Numbered from the stretch's first letter, positions 11,341-24,140 are shown. The stretch: 64,000 bases of DNA from Flaccisagitta enflata (GCA_965153355.1 OZ231126.1:23932001-23996000), one strand, 5' to 3'. The notes: a model not told the origin generated them from the letters alone. Translations and numbers: made by a program.

Positions 11341-12159
11341 CCCAATCAGGTCACCCGTCAGTTGCGAATCGATGAAACAAGAGTTGCAATTACTTTACTG
11401 TTGATATCATTTATTTTCTTCGACTCTTACCATTAGTCGGTTTGCAATGGCATGGCACCAAACTGCCAATTGTATCAGCACTTTAGTATCCCCTTTCTTA
11501 ACCGTATGTTGTTATAACAGGATGAGCAAAAAATTTTGCACAAACATATGAGTATAGAAACAGCACTTCTAGGTGCTTTGAAAAGATGAAATTTGGATAA
11601 TAACCCAACAATCTAATTCTATTGCACACTAGTAAGGTCTGTCATTCACTTGTCTTATTGCTGTTCCCATAAGAAGGCATCAAAGTTGAACCGCATAGTC
11701 AGATTTTGCAAGAATTTTACCAGCAAAATTTGAAGAGATGGAAACTCTACTTTGTCTAGGGTTTTTCTCATGCATGGCGTCCCCTGCTAGTGGTTTCATA
11801 CAAAATATGTTACCTTGATGTCAGATAGTCATAACAACTGATGAATGGGTCAGGGGGATTAGAATCATCCAACAAAATGAAAAAAAAAAACGATGCCACT
11901 TGATCAGAGGAACAGTCAAAATCATGGCACATAGACTAAAAGTGACCATTATAATAATTCATTTTCTAGACCTCATCTATTGCCTATAGCCATGAGTATT
12001 GGCTCATTAGTATTCTAAATTACTGAAATTAGGTATTTGATTCATATTATGATCATATTTGCCCTGCGTTGCACTATTTCTCCATGCTTTATGTGAGTTG
12101 TGCAAAATTTTTTGCTCACCCTGTTAACGTATTTTTGAATTGTTACTGCTGTTTTTGTC
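11341..12159. other. AT-rich DNA, no gene seen
   Basis: No long frame, repeat or conserved motif is apparent. Confidence 0.5.
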
Positions 12160-12160
12160 G

Positions 12161-12252
<92 letters not shown>

Positions 12253-12310
12253 GCACCTCTATAACTGGCTGTGTCCGTTGGTCTGTCTGTCAGTCGGTAA
12301 CGCATTCGTT
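12160..12310 (-). repeat. (GTT)n tract fused to the 3' end of a family A dual-hairpin element
   Basis: (GTT)n at 12160-12252 runs directly into GCACCTCTATAACTGGCTGT, the reverse complement of the family A 3' end seen at 35500-35537 and 39045-39077. The outer arm of the terminal hairpin and the TAAAAA tail are missing and replaced by the triplet tract, as if the microsatellite grew from the A-rich tail. Confidence 0.7.
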
Positions 12311-12830
12311 CGAAGATCCACACGGCGAATCTTATTGGCCTACTTGGCCTTGGTTTAATATGGAAAAGGACTAAGCATTATTTCAAAGAAATAAAAGTTC
12401 TTTAGTTTGTAAACAAAAGATATGCAGACCTTCAAAATGGAACATGATTTATCACTATCCAACTCATAAATTTCTCCATCTCCTTTTTTTTCTCGCGGTC
12501 ATACATATTTTTCCATTGAAAGAAAATAATGAAAATAATATCCCGACAGAAATTTATGGCATGCAACGTGATGACTTGAGAGCAGCAACAATGCAAATGC
12601 GACGACGACGATAATCGTGCCTATCAGTGGTGACAGCATTGCAACAATGCAACGATGAAGGTGGTAACTCTCAGCGGCGACAGCGTTGCAACAATGTGTC
12701 GCTGACAATGGTGGTGTTCCTCAGTGGTGAAAATGCGATGACAATGTACAATTCAACTCAATAGTGTTTATTTCAAAGGCATAATCCGGCGACAATGGCG
12801 ATTCTCATATCTCCTAGTGGCGGCAATAAT
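12311..12830. other. No gene seen
   Basis: Contains a loose repeat of CAGTGGTGACAGCATTGCAACAATG-like units (about 12590-12735) but no credible coding region. Confidence 0.4.
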
Positions 12831-12971
<141 letters not shown>

Positions 12972-13560
12972 GTGGGGGCGCTTCTCGGCGGCGAAAATGC
13001 GGCATCGATGGTAATATTCGACGGCGACGACGAGGCGACCATCGAATGGTCGCTCTCACCAACGACTTTTGCCCATAACTCATAAAATGCAGTAATTCAT
13101 CAACAACTTTGAGACCTCAGGACGGATGTATAGATGGCATTAGTTCTTGTTCTTTGTCCCTTTTCTTTTTAGTTTTTAACCAAAGTCCACTGCGTTTCGT
13201 CAGTTTGTTTCCGAGTTATCATGACTGAATTAATCTGTAGTTGTTTCCCCGGATAGCTACGGACACAGTTTGTCTATTAGCTCGTCGAATGTCTGAATTT
13301 TTAACCTAACGTAAATACTAGACTTTCAATTAAAGAATGCAAATAATGCCTCCGGTCTGAGTCTCTTTCCATACCCCTAGTAGGTATTACCCCTACTATC
13401 TAATAATCTTCATTCTGTCTTATCAGTTTACTTGAATATGCTTTCCGAATTAGCTTTAGTTGCAGGGGTGATGTTTTTGTGTTTTTATCGTGTCGATTTA
13501 ATATTTTTTGTTGCAATACGTAAATGAGCTTCTCTACAATTGTCGTCCATCACTAAGAAT
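12972..13560. other. No gene seen
   Basis: Mixed unique-looking DNA without a repeat or a supported frame. Confidence 0.45.
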
Positions 13561-13563
<3 letters not shown>

Positions 13564-13659
<96 letters not shown>

Positions 13660-13660
13660 C
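13564..13660 (+). repeat. (GT)n grading into (GTGC)n
   Basis: A GT dinucleotide tract followed by seven GTGC/CGTG units at about 13630-13660. Alternating purine-pyrimidine, so prone to Z-DNA. Confidence 0.96.
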
Positions 13661-13859
13661 CTTTATCTCACACAGAAGCACACTCTCCCAATGAAGAAAA
13701 GAATTATAACACAGTGGTATTCTTTGCCACGCCCTCTCTCCTCTTCACATTAAGTCTCACCCCTTTTGCAGCCCCAAATCGCCCCCACGCTTGATCGGCC
13801 GCCCCACAATCCTTACCGGGTTCGGACTCTGCGGGGTCATTTGTTGGTCAGGGCTGCGT

Positions 13860-14260
13860 CGGCGTGCGCTCGAAAGCGGATAGCTGGCGACCAAAGGCGG
13901 AGTAATAGGCGACCAAAGGAAGGGTAGTGGGCGACCAAAGTAAGGGTATTGGGCCATCAGGGAAAGAAAGTGGGCGACCAATAGTATTTTACGCCACTAA
14001 AGTTTGGTTAGCTAATGACTCGGGGTAAGATTGCAAACTCAGAGTAACAGGCAAACAGAGGCACGTTGATAAGCAAAATTGGATGTAAAGCGACTAATGG
14101 AAAGTGGTCGGCGACCAAAGGATGATAGACGGCGACCAAAGGCGAATGAGCGGCGACTAAAAGAGGATGGCCGGCAACCAAAGGAGGTTAAAAGGCGACC
14201 AAAGGCGGATGGGCCGCAAGCAAAGGCGGATGGCCGGCGTTAATGGTTGTATCTGTACAT
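13860..14260 (+). repeat. Minisatellite of GGCGACCAAAGG units, degenerate
   Basis: At least a dozen copies of GGCGACCAAAGG spaced by 12-30 variable bases, more regular at both ends and decayed in the middle (13985-14100). No reading frame persists through it. Confidence 0.85.
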
Positions 14261-14313
14261 AAAAACCGGCGACTGGTTGTCCCTCCAAGAATGAAGCCCT
14301 TCTGAATCATTTG

Positions 14314-14314
<1 letters not shown>

Positions 14315-14375
<61 letters not shown>
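14315..14375 (+). repeat. (CT)n microsatellite
   Basis: CT tract of about 60 bp ending in TTTTTCTTT. Confidence 0.97.
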
Positions 14376-14380
<5 letters not shown>

Positions 14381-14736
14381 CTTTGAGCGCCGAAGAGCTA
14401 AAATTGATGCAAGGGTTAATGGAATCCAAGACTCTGTTATGAAAATGAGTTTGGTTAAGAAGATCTCTTTCTTTATTCATTTCTTCTGTATATTTTTTCT
14501 GGGCCACACTCAGACTCAAAGATCTTTGAATATGTATTTCTAGAATATAGAAGGTCCTGGTTTTGTCTGACTCCGGGTGTTTTCTGAATCATCCACTAAT
14601 GTCTACTACGCCGTGAACTAAACATGAAGTCTTAGTTACTTAAGGCACTAAGGCCACATGGTGTTCAAGACCTGTTTATTTATTTCATCTCCCTTTAACA
14701 AGCCGTTCAGGAGGATATTTCCGATAGGAACTTGAA

Positions 14737-15332
14737 TAACCTTGGGGGAAAAAATGGCGGATTTTTAAACCTTTCTTTTGAACAAAAATATAAGAAAAAT
14801 GGATTAAAATTGATGATGCCTATAAAGCCCTACGAAAGATCTTTCATTTGAGTCGTGTCTGGTATCCACAGCTTTATTGGTTTAGAAATGACATATGTTT
14901 GAAGAAAAATATCACCAATTGAAAAAGGGCAAATATTGTCTTTTTTCCATTAGCAATTTTTGTCTCAAATGTTATTCTTAATAATGCTATTCAGAATTGT
15001 CACAGCTACTTGATTTCCATGAGCAAATTAAAGAGCTTCGAATTTTCTTCAAAATGGCGCCAAGAACGAATTTTTTACTCAATGCGTTTAGTTTCTATCT
15101 TACAACAAACAGAAAACTTGCAAATCCTGTAGTGAATTCTCAAATTCATGATAACCTGTGTTCATCCCTATGCCATTTATAAACAGATAAAGCTAGGACA
15201 ACCAGCAACGTCTCATTTGAAAGATCTTTCGCAGAGCTTAAAAATGGTCACCAATTTTTTTATAGTTTTTCTCAATTTAAGGTAGATGAAATTAGTTTTC
15301 CAAAATCCGCCATTTTTATACCCCCAAGGTTA
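14737..15332. mobile_element. 596-bp foldback/TIR element
   Basis: It starts TAACCTTGGGGGAAAAAATG and ends CCCCCAAGGTTA. AATGGCGGATTTT at 14753 mirrors AAAATCCGCCATTTT at 15303. Further inward, CGAAAGATCTTTCATTTGAG (about 14833) mirrors TCATTTGAAAGATCTTTCGC (about 15214). The arms diverge toward the centre. No transposase. Its length class and inner motifs (CACCAATTTTT, GAAAGATCTTT) recall 19122-19727, so they may be distant relatives. Confidence 0.8.
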
Positions 15333-15556
15333 AGACTTAAGTAAGTCTCAACTTTCAGGTAAAAATTTCTTACTTGAGACTTACTTAGGACTTACTCAAG
15401 TATCGTGAATATCCTTCAGTTCCATCTTGCATTCAGTGCAAACCAACTGACTTCAGCCCCGCCTCAAAACCCACCAAATCACGACAACAAGATTCAATCT
15501 AGAAAAACCTCGGTCTCTTTATGTCCCTATGTCTGTATTTCTGTTTCAGTCTTTGT

Positions 15557-15558
<2 letters not shown>

Positions 15559-15646
<88 letters not shown>
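15559..15646 (+). repeat. (CT)n microsatellite
   Basis: CT tract of about 88 bp followed by GTTTCTCAG, an acceptor-like sequence, but no open frame of note follows. Confidence 0.97.
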
Positions 15647-15650
<4 letters not shown>

Positions 15651-15938
15651 CTCAGCTGCCACCAAAGCAAAGAATATTTTTTGCTTCGAAATGAAATTTT
15701 CCACGTGGCAGATAATGAGTTTATCAGATTACCACGCCTAAAGCTTCTCTCTCTCTCTTTCTCGGATCGCCCCACTGCTCCTGGGAGACGCCGATCCTCT
15801 CTTTTTTTATTTACTATTCGCTGATTTTGCATTTTTTGCTCTTTTGTTCTCCATTGTTCTGCTTTTTTTGTGTGTGTACGCTCCCATGTGACGTGGTGGC
15901 GCGCTTTACTTTCTTTTTTTCTTTCATATTTTTTTATA

Positions 15939-16113
15939 TTAGTGGTTCATACACTTTCGCTGATAATGCTCAATTGCGCACCGGTGCCACGGTCCGCTGG
16001 CAGACCAATTTATTCATTAGTGCCAGGCCTGGTTAGAAGATAATTCGTTGCTGCGGTTGGTTAATGTCGGGGCTTTTGATGAATAGGTGTTTTTTCCAAA
16101 TTCTTTTTTATTT
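15939..16113 (+). repeat. 175-bp direct repeat, copy 1
   Basis: Aligns without gaps to 17486-17660 (offset exactly 1547 bp); I count two mismatches (A/C near 15992 and T/C near 16000). The pair brackets the AGTC minisatellite. Confidence 0.92.
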
Positions 16114-17405
16114 AAGTCATTCTAAGTCCTTCTAAGTCATTCTAAGTCATTCTTAGTCATTCTAAGTCACTTTAAGTCATTTTTTGACTTTTGAAGTTTT
16201 TGTTGTTTTATGTCATTTTAAGTCATTTTAAGTCATTCTAAGTTATTCAAAGTCATTCTAAGTCATCCTAAGTCATCTTAAGTCATTCTAAGTCATTCTT
16301 AGTCACTCAAAGTCATTTTTTGACTTTTGAAGTTTTTGTCATTTTACACCATTTAAATTTATTTCAAGTCATCTCAATTCATTTTAAGTCATTCTTAGTA
16401 ATTCTAAATCATTTTAAGTCTGGTTTGAGTCTGGTTAAGTCTGGTTAAAGTCTGGTTTAAATCTGGTTTAAGTCTGGTTTAAGTCTGGTTTAGGTCAGGT
16501 TTAAGTCTGGTTTATGTCTGATTCTGGTCTGGTTTATGTCTGGTTTAAGTCTGGTTTTAGTCTAGTATAAGTTTGGCTTAAGAGTTAAGTCATTCTTAGT
16601 CATTCTGAGTCACTAGAAGTCATTCTGAGTCACTAGAAGTCATTCTGAGTCACTAGAAGTCATTCTGAGTCACTATAAGTCAGTCCGAGTCTGTAAGGTT
16701 TAGCATTTTTTCGCCGTTTTATGTCTTTTCAAGTCATTTTAAGTCATTTTTAGTCATTCTTAGTCATTCTAAGTCATTCTAAGTCAATTTAGGTCATTTT
16801 TTTTTGTGATTGCAGTTTTTGTCATTTTTTGTCATTTTAAATCATTTTAAGTCATTTTTAGTCATTCTAAGTTATTCTTTGTCATTCTGAGTCACTATAA
16901 GTCATTCTGAGTCACTATTGGTCATTCCATTTTGCATCATTTTAAGTCTGGTTTAAATCTGATTTAAGTTTGGTTAAGGTCTGGTTTAAGTTTGGTTAAG
17001 ATCTAGTTTAAGTCTGGTTTAAGTCTGGTTTAAGTCTAGTCTGGTTTGAGTCTAGTTTGAGTCTAATTTGAGTCTAGTTTTAGTCTGGCTTGAGTCTGGC
17101 TTAAGTCTGGCTTGAGTCTGGCTTGAGTCTGGCTTGAGTCTGGCTTGAGTCTGGCTTGAGTCTGGCTTGAGTCTGGTTTGAGTCTGGTTTGAGTCTGGTT
17201 TGAGTCTGGTTTGAGTCTGGTTTGAGTCTGGTTTGAGTCTGGTTTGAGTCTAGTTAAAGTCTGGTTTAAGTCTGGTTTAAGTCTGGTTTAAGTCTGGTTT
17301 AAGTCTGGTTTAAGTCTGGTTTAAGTCTGGTTTAAGTCTGGTTTAAGTCTGGTTTAAGTCTGGTTTAAGTCTGGTTTAAGTCTGGTTTAAGTCTGGCTTA
17401 AGTCA
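16114..17405 (+). repeat. AGTC minisatellite, AGTCATTCTA and AGTCTGGTTTA families
   Basis: About 1.3 kb of 10-11-bp units all beginning AGTC. Two unit types alternate in blocks: AGTCATTCTA-like (16114-16420, 16580-16930) and AGTCTGGTTTA/AGTCTGGCTTG-like (16420-16580, 16940-17400). The last 300 bp are nearly homogeneous. Higher-order duplications are visible: a block containing CATTTTTTGACTTTTGAAG recurs at 136-bp offset, and a 20-bp AGTCATTCTGAGTCACTAGA dimer is repeated four times at 16600-16680. Confidence 0.93.
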
Positions 17406-17485
17406 ATAAAGTGATACAATAAGGAGTCAGGTTAATTCAGTTACCATCATCTCGCACGCGACTTAAAGGTGTTGGCCTTGTTATG

Positions 17486-17660
17486 TTAGTGGTTCATACA
17501 CTTTCGCTGATAATGCTCAATTGCGCACCGGTGCCACGGTCCGCTGGCCGACCAATTCATTCATTAGTGCCAGGCCTGGTTAGAAGATAATTCGTTGCTG
17601 CGGTTGGTTAATGTCGGGGCTTTTGATGAATAGGTGTTTTTTCCAAATTCTTTTTTATTT
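17486..17660 (+). repeat. 175-bp direct repeat, copy 2
   Basis: Copy of 15939-16113 with two mismatches and no gaps. It lacks TG...CA ends, a primer binding site or a polypurine tract, so an LTR pair is unlikely; segmental duplication is simpler. Confidence 0.92.
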
Positions 17661-18247
17661 TCTTCGTTCTTTTCCTTTGCATATAAAAGCCATCTAGTAA
17701 TTAGTTTTACCATTTCTTAAGCCAATCAATTCACATTCTTATCAAGTGACTAACCAACAAAATTACAGGTGCAACTCGCTGTATCCTTACCTTCACCCAT
17801 AATCTCTGTTTCATACTATCAATTGCTCCTTGTTCTGAGGAAGGAGATTTGCAGCAAGTAAAAATACTTACTTACAAAAGAATTACATGAAAAAATAGAA
17901 ATACGAGGGAACATGCAGGTTGCATGTACATGAGACAGATCTACATAAAAACAGACGATGACAGAATGGAGAGAGAAGCAAGCAAAAGGAGACAGTCAGA
18001 CAGATAGAAAAAATAAGTGGAAAGAGCATCACCACTGCAGGAGACAAACTTACTACGTAGAAACCGGGAAAGAAATTATGGGTTTGAGACAAAAGACAAG
18101 AAATTTCTCTGAGCTTGAGTTGGCAGGCGACGAGAAAGGGCGAGATCGAGAATTTGGCTGCAACGAATTATGATGCCAAAAACAAAAAAGACAGAAAATG
18201 GAGGGTGAAAAAAAAATGATAAGAATATGGGAATATGGTTCAAAGAT

Positions 18248-18249
<2 letters not shown>
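17661..18249. other. No gene seen
   Basis: AT-rich, with GACAGA-type purine motifs from 17960. No supported frame. Confidence 0.45.
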
Positions 18250-18304
<55 letters not shown>

Positions 18305-18311
18305 ACACACA

Positions 18312-18386
<75 letters not shown>
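18250..18386 (+). repeat. Compound (GA)n(CA)n microsatellite
   Basis: (GA)n at 18250-18300 abuts (CA)n at 18301-18386. The inverse order, (CA)n then (GA)n, is at 31401-31537. Confidence 0.97.
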
Positions 18387-18388
<2 letters not shown>

Positions 18389-18439
18389 AAAAAAACGCAG
18401 AAAAAACACACTCAAAACACACACACAAAACACTCACAG

Positions 18440-19120
18440 AGAGGGTGAGGGGCGGAAAGAAATCCTACATTCACTTTACAAACTGAGTGAAACGAGCTTG
18501 CGTGACAGTGAATAAATTCTTTTCTACATTGAATAAAAAACCCATACCAAAAATTTAATCCATGTCCACATTATGATCTAGAGAGGGAAAAGAGAAAAAA
18601 ATGAGAAAGGGGAAAAATCTTCAGTCACGTTCTCTGAACCCATAAAATCTTTCAATGGGAAAAAAAAACTTGTTCATTCTTTTATTTCTTTTTCTTCATT
18701 CTTTCTATTTTCCTTATTTTCAATAAAAAAAAATGCAACTGAAACCTCAAGCTTTTTGTTTCTGTTTTTCATTTATCCAAATGATACCACTTGTACTGGT
18801 CTTGATTTCTATTTTTTACTCGTGCGCAGACGCACACACAATCCGTTTCTTTAGTTTTCACAGCATTTTTCATTCCCATCTAGTCTTGATCTTGCGATTC
18901 GCTTCATCCATGCTTCCATGCTGTCTTTTATTTTACAGCAGTTTCAAGTTTAAGTCTTTTAAGAACCAGTCTGTTCTCAAGTTTTATCTTATTATAAAAC
19001 AGTTATTGATTATCATACTATTTTAGTCGCGGACCCCAATGGATATAATTTTATACTTTTCAGGCTATCCGCAGATATGGCTTTTTTACATACCTGATCT
19101 TGTACTGTCCTATCTGTAAC
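18440..19120. other. AT-rich DNA, no gene seen
   Basis: A 97-codon frame at 18733-19026 is rich in Phe/Leu/Ser and begins with a hydrophobic stretch. AT-rich composition explains it, and nothing else supports a gene. Confidence 0.4.
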
Positions 19121-19121
19121 A

Positions 19122-19727
19122 AATTAGTACTACTATCTTAGAAAAAAAAAAAATCTTCCGCCCTGTAATAAAAACATATTCATTTGCATGAAAACAGATA
19201 TAAATCAGTTGCAAATCAAGGAATAAGTAGCATAACATCCTTTTGACTGAATCAGGACCGTTATTTGTTGGCAAAGCGATTTGTAGAGCTTCTTGATGTA
19301 TTCTGAAATGATTGGTCTCCAGATCTTTCTCACTATCTTTTTACATCTATTCTTCCGCTATATTTACACTCATAGCTGCCAAAAGACTCATCAAATCATA
19401 AAAGAATTGGTGACCAAAATGAAGCCCTTCAAATTTGCAAGCAGTCTACGCAAACTGCACCTGTCTAGCTCAATGTGTTTAGAAGAAATTTAAAAAACAG
19501 CGAAGTGATCTCATTTAAAACTTGTGTAGAAATGGCGGAAGCAAAATTGAAGTTGAATAACTTTTAATCAAATAGAGCTAGAGGGTTGCGGGTTGCGTAG
19601 ATCTCTTGCAAATTTGAAGGGCTTCAATTATGTCACCAATTTTTTGATAATTGGTTGATTCAAACCTAGGATATACATGAAAATGTACCGGAAGATTTTT
19701 TTTTTCTAAGATGGTACTACCCCAATT
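19122..19727. mobile_element. About 606-bp foldback element
   Basis: TACTATCTTAG then A-run then TCTTCCG (19131-19158) mirrors CGGAAGA then T-run then CTAAGATGGTA (19689-19716). TGAAGCCCTTCAAATTTGCA at about 19420 mirrors TGCAAATTTGAAGGGCTTCA at about 19608. GTCTAGCTC mirrors GAGCTAGAG near the centre (about 19465 and 19575). No coding frame. Confidence 0.8.
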
Positions 19728-19939
19728 CCTAACATTTTTTCCTACGCTCCCGCCTTCTCCTGCCTCCGTTATTCCATTTCCAAATTTCCGCCCAGACATT
19801 CGCACTTTTTGCCCATCATTTGCGATTTCACTTTGAAATTTCACTGTTCACAGTATCGTACCAGTCCAGATCGTCCTTTTGCTTGCCAATAAATACCTGT
19901 TCTCTCTTCTACCATATATGTTTCTGTTAAATATTTCCA

Positions 19940-20190
19940 CCCAGTCTTCTGCTATTCCACTCTTCCGATTTTCCGCTATTCCGCTATTCCGCTATTACGC
20001 ATACCTGTTATTCCGCAGATCTGCTATTCTGCCATTCCGCTATTCCGCATATATCTGTTACTCCACAGTTCCGCTATTTCGTATTTATGCTATTCCGACA
20101 TTCCGCTATTCCGCACATCTCTTATTTCGCAGTTCCGCTATTCCACTACTTCGCTATTGCGCTACTACGCTATTCCGCTACTCCGCAGTT
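19940..20190 (+). repeat. Minisatellite of TTCCGCTA units
   Basis: Roughly 25 units of 8-11 bp (TTCCGCTATTCCGCTATTAC-like), degenerate, with a CAGTTCCGC variant near 20070-20190. Confidence 0.88.
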
Positions 20191-20279
20191 GCGCTGGTGG
20201 CGTCGAGATTTCATCCCAATTTCCGCTCACGTTCCAAACTTGTTTTCTCAATTTTTCTTTCTGGCAGTTCTTTATTAGT

Positions 20280-21150
20280 CGCCGCCCTCGATGGCGGCCA
20301 CCGTGGCGTCTGTGGAGTAGTGGCGGTGGCGTCGGTGAGATGGTGGAGGTGGTAGGTGGTCGTATCTGTGAAGTGGTGGCGTCTGTGGAGTGGTGGCAGT
20401 GGCGTCGGTAAAGTGGTGGCATCAATGAAGTCGTGGTGGTGGTAGGAGGTAGTATCTGAGAACTGAGTTTGAAGTGATGGCGTCTGCAAAGTGGGGGCAG
20501 TGCTGTCTGTTGAGTGGTGGTGGTGGTGGTGTCGGCCAAGTGGTGGCGGTGGCGTCTCTGAGGTGGTGGAGGTGCTAGGTGGTGGTATCTGTGGAGTAGT
20601 GGCAGTAGTCGTGGCAGTGGCGTCGGTAAAGTGGTGGCATCAATGAAGTCGTGGTGGTGGTAGGAGGTAGTATCTGAGAACTGAGTTTGAAGCGATGGCG
20701 TCTGCGAAGTGGGAGCAGTGCTGTCTGTTGAGTGGTGGTGGTGGAAAGTGGTTGTGACTGTGAAGTGGTGACATCTGTGAAGTGGTTGTAGTGGTCTCTG
20801 TGAAGTGGTGGCGGTGGTAGGCGGTGATGTCTGTTAAGGAGTAGAGGTTAGCTTGGAGGAGGAGGTTAGGGGCGCCTAAGTCGTTGTTACGGAGGACAGT
20901 GGTGTTGTCTGCAAAGTAGTGGCGGAAGAGGTGGTGATACGCCGTAGTGGCGGTGGTAGGTGGTAGTGTCCATAAAGTAGAGGCGCTAAAGGGTGGTGGC
21001 TTTTTGACATGCTGGCGCCGGGCAGTGGTGTCATCAGTGAACTGATGGCGGTGGAGGGCGGTGGGTGGTGTCTGTGAATTGTGACGGCGCAATGGTGGAT
21101 GGAAGTGTCCGTGATGTAGAGGTGGCAGAGGATGGTGGCGTCTTCAACAT
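20280..21150 (+). repeat. GTGGTGGCG-type minisatellite with higher-order duplication
   Basis: Degenerate units of GTGGTGGCGTC / TCTGTGAAGTGGTGG spread over about 870 bp. A block of about 135 bp starting at 20393 recurs at 20611 (offset 218 bp) with few differences, giving a higher-order repeat. Similar units occur at 30740-30935. Confidence 0.88.
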
Positions 21151-21464
21151 TGGATGTTGGGACGTTGGCGTCCGAGTTGGCGTCTTACCAATAATGACGG
21201 TGAAAGTTGGTGGGTATTGGTAATGTAGGACCGTGGTATCACTAATTCACCGTACTGGATGTGGAGAAGATTGATTCAGGTGGGGATATGGGCTTATAAA
21301 AGATTGAAGGGAGGGGATTAACTGAGGGGTAAAAATCGATAAAGAGGAAGTATAAATGTACAAATACTAGTAGGACAGTTGATACTTTGTATATGAGTAT
21401 TCCGCTAATAACGAAGCTAATTTACAAAGATTTTGTACATGCTCACTCAAAGAGTTATCATTCA

Positions 21465-22173
<709 letters not shown>

Positions 22174-22178
<5 letters not shown>

Positions 22179-23085
22179 TTAGTTTCCACTCACGTTATAC
22201 TGCAGTAACACAGAACACAGACTGCACGAACATTCCTTTATTCATATACAAACAATTCAGTCGCTGCCTCCTTGGTCACTCGGTTATTGAATTAAGAATT
22301 TTATGAAGCAGTAGTCATGAACTAATAAGATAGGAGAAAAAAGAAAGTGGAAGCCAGATTTGTTAATTCTATTTCAAAATCAAAGACGGTTCATTTCCCA
22401 TCAGTCTTGCGTGATTGGTCATGTGAACAAACAGACGAACAACGTAAATTTCAAAGACGCCAAATCACCTCAAAAAGTAGAAACTGGACAAATTTCACTT
22501 ATACATTCAAGTTCCAGTGGAATCGCAATAAAATCCCCAAACCCCACACTTCTTATTTTCGATTTTCAGTTCCCTTTCCTCCATTTTCCTTCTTTCTTTA
22601 GAATTTCCTCCATTCTGTCTAATTTCTTTTTTTCCCTCGCTTTAGACTCGGCATTCGACTCCCAGCCCTTTTTTGTGAAAGAATTCTAAAAGAATTTTTG
22701 AGAATCATTAACAGAACAAAAAAGCGCTGACGAATGAAGGTCTTGAGGGGGGAGAAGAGGAAAGTCGCGTGGAGGGAGAAAAGTTTGCGAAAGTGGGAGT
22801 CACATAGAATGCCCTTCATATACGTAATGATTCAAGTATGGCATGATTACCCTCGAGAAGGATTTAAGCAAATTGCACCTTTCTGCAAATTTATATAGTC
22901 GACTGGAGGAGTATACTTACTAAGAATAAAAAAAAAATCGAGCCACCCTGAAAACATCGTCCAAGTTCAACCTCCTTAATTTCGCAATGGTTGATACACA
23001 GCATCCCTAGTCGCGAGTTGGCGAGCTGGGGCAATGATGTGGGAAGCCAGTAACGCATTTTGGCAGAAGCAGTCACGAAAAATTT
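22174..23085. other. No gene seen
   Basis: Short frames only, without recognisable domains. Confidence 0.45.
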
Positions 23086-23087
23086 AC

Positions 23088-23340
23088 CTAGCGCGACTAA
23101 AACGCGGGGTCACAATATCGATGTGGACAGGTGGGTAGGGGCATTCAAACACCATCCATACCCACCTTCAGCTCATGCTCACACACAGAGAATCATAACT
23201 GCAGCATCATACACTTTTTGACTCGATCACCACAGACGAATGGACGGATCAACGGACTAATGCCATTAGTAGTGGACCAACAGATGGATAAAGCCTCTTA
23301 TAGTTAAAAAGTTGAGTGTGGTCCGCGACAAAAAAAAAAA
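23088..23340 (+). mobile_element. Family A dual-hairpin element, diverged copy
   Basis: Contains the family A middle block GACAGGTGGGTAGGGGC at about 23128. A GACGAATGGACGGATCAACG array follows, then the 3' end GGATAAAGCCTCTTATAG followed by GTGTGGTCCGCGACAAAAAA (to about 23340). The left edge shows a second GCGCGACTAAAA end at 23091-23102, so two copies may abut here. Confidence 0.6.
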
Positions 23341-24140
23341 ACTAGATTTCTGTTCTGACATTTTTCTTCTTTTTTTTTTGCCCTAACTACGCTCTACATC
23401 CTCTACATCTCGGAAGTACATGATTCGAAGCCCTCATTTGCATATTGCAGCTTATTGTCAAAACGAACGTTAGACAAACATTGTTTTTTAGAGACAGTCT
23501 GCTTTTGCATACAAAATGTGCGCGTGCACCGATGTGATCTTTGGTACGATAGATTCAGTCTTTTCAATCATCCGTTGTTTAAACGTTTGTACATCGTGTG
23601 GGCATCTTCCGCGATGGACTTTTATTCCAAGACTAAATTGGCTATCCGAGAGACGGGTCAACATGCCTTTTATCTACACTGTGACAGGCGCGCGAATCGA
23701 GAAATCATGAATTCTGCTTGGTTCCATCTTGTAGAGAATTAAAAATACTTCATTTTCACCTTTGTTTTCCTATCATTTATTTCATTCTTGCGTTTTACAG
23801 AATATGTATGACAAATAGTGCCATATCTTCCGGCGCTGAAATCTGCTCTATTTGGCAATCAGGAATTTGAGTACTGAACTTCAATCTTATGTCATTTCTA
23901 AACGAATTGAGCTAAAAATCTCTGCTTGGTCTATATTTGTAGAGTTTTTGAAGCTCTTTTACATGCTCATGGATTTTAAGCAAAAAGCATGAGTGGTTTA
24001 CATGTTATTGAGAAATATTGAGCGTCTAATTTTTATTTTTGCCATTGTTAGAAAGTAAATTAAATAGTCGCAAAAGCGTCAGATGGTCAGCGGTACCCGT
24101 TGCCCCTTTGTGAGTGTATGTGAGGGTGTGGTGGTAATAG
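23341..24140. other. No supported gene
   Basis: Two overlapping frames near 23455-23742 lack any recognisable domain. The reverse of the GTACCGCTGACCA module is at about 24089-24110. Confidence 0.4.

Noticed and set aside
13860-14260. CRISPR-like array of regular repeats
   Set aside because: Units are short, degenerate and unevenly spaced, in an animal genome with no cas genes; it is a minisatellite.
15939-17660. 175-bp repeats as LTRs of a small retrotransposon
   Set aside because: No TG...CA ends, no primer binding site or polypurine tract, and no evident target duplication. The interior is entirely minisatellite.
18733-19026. 97-codon frame with a signal-peptide-like start
   Set aside because: The hydrophobic start is expected from T-rich DNA. 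No downstream domain or splice context.
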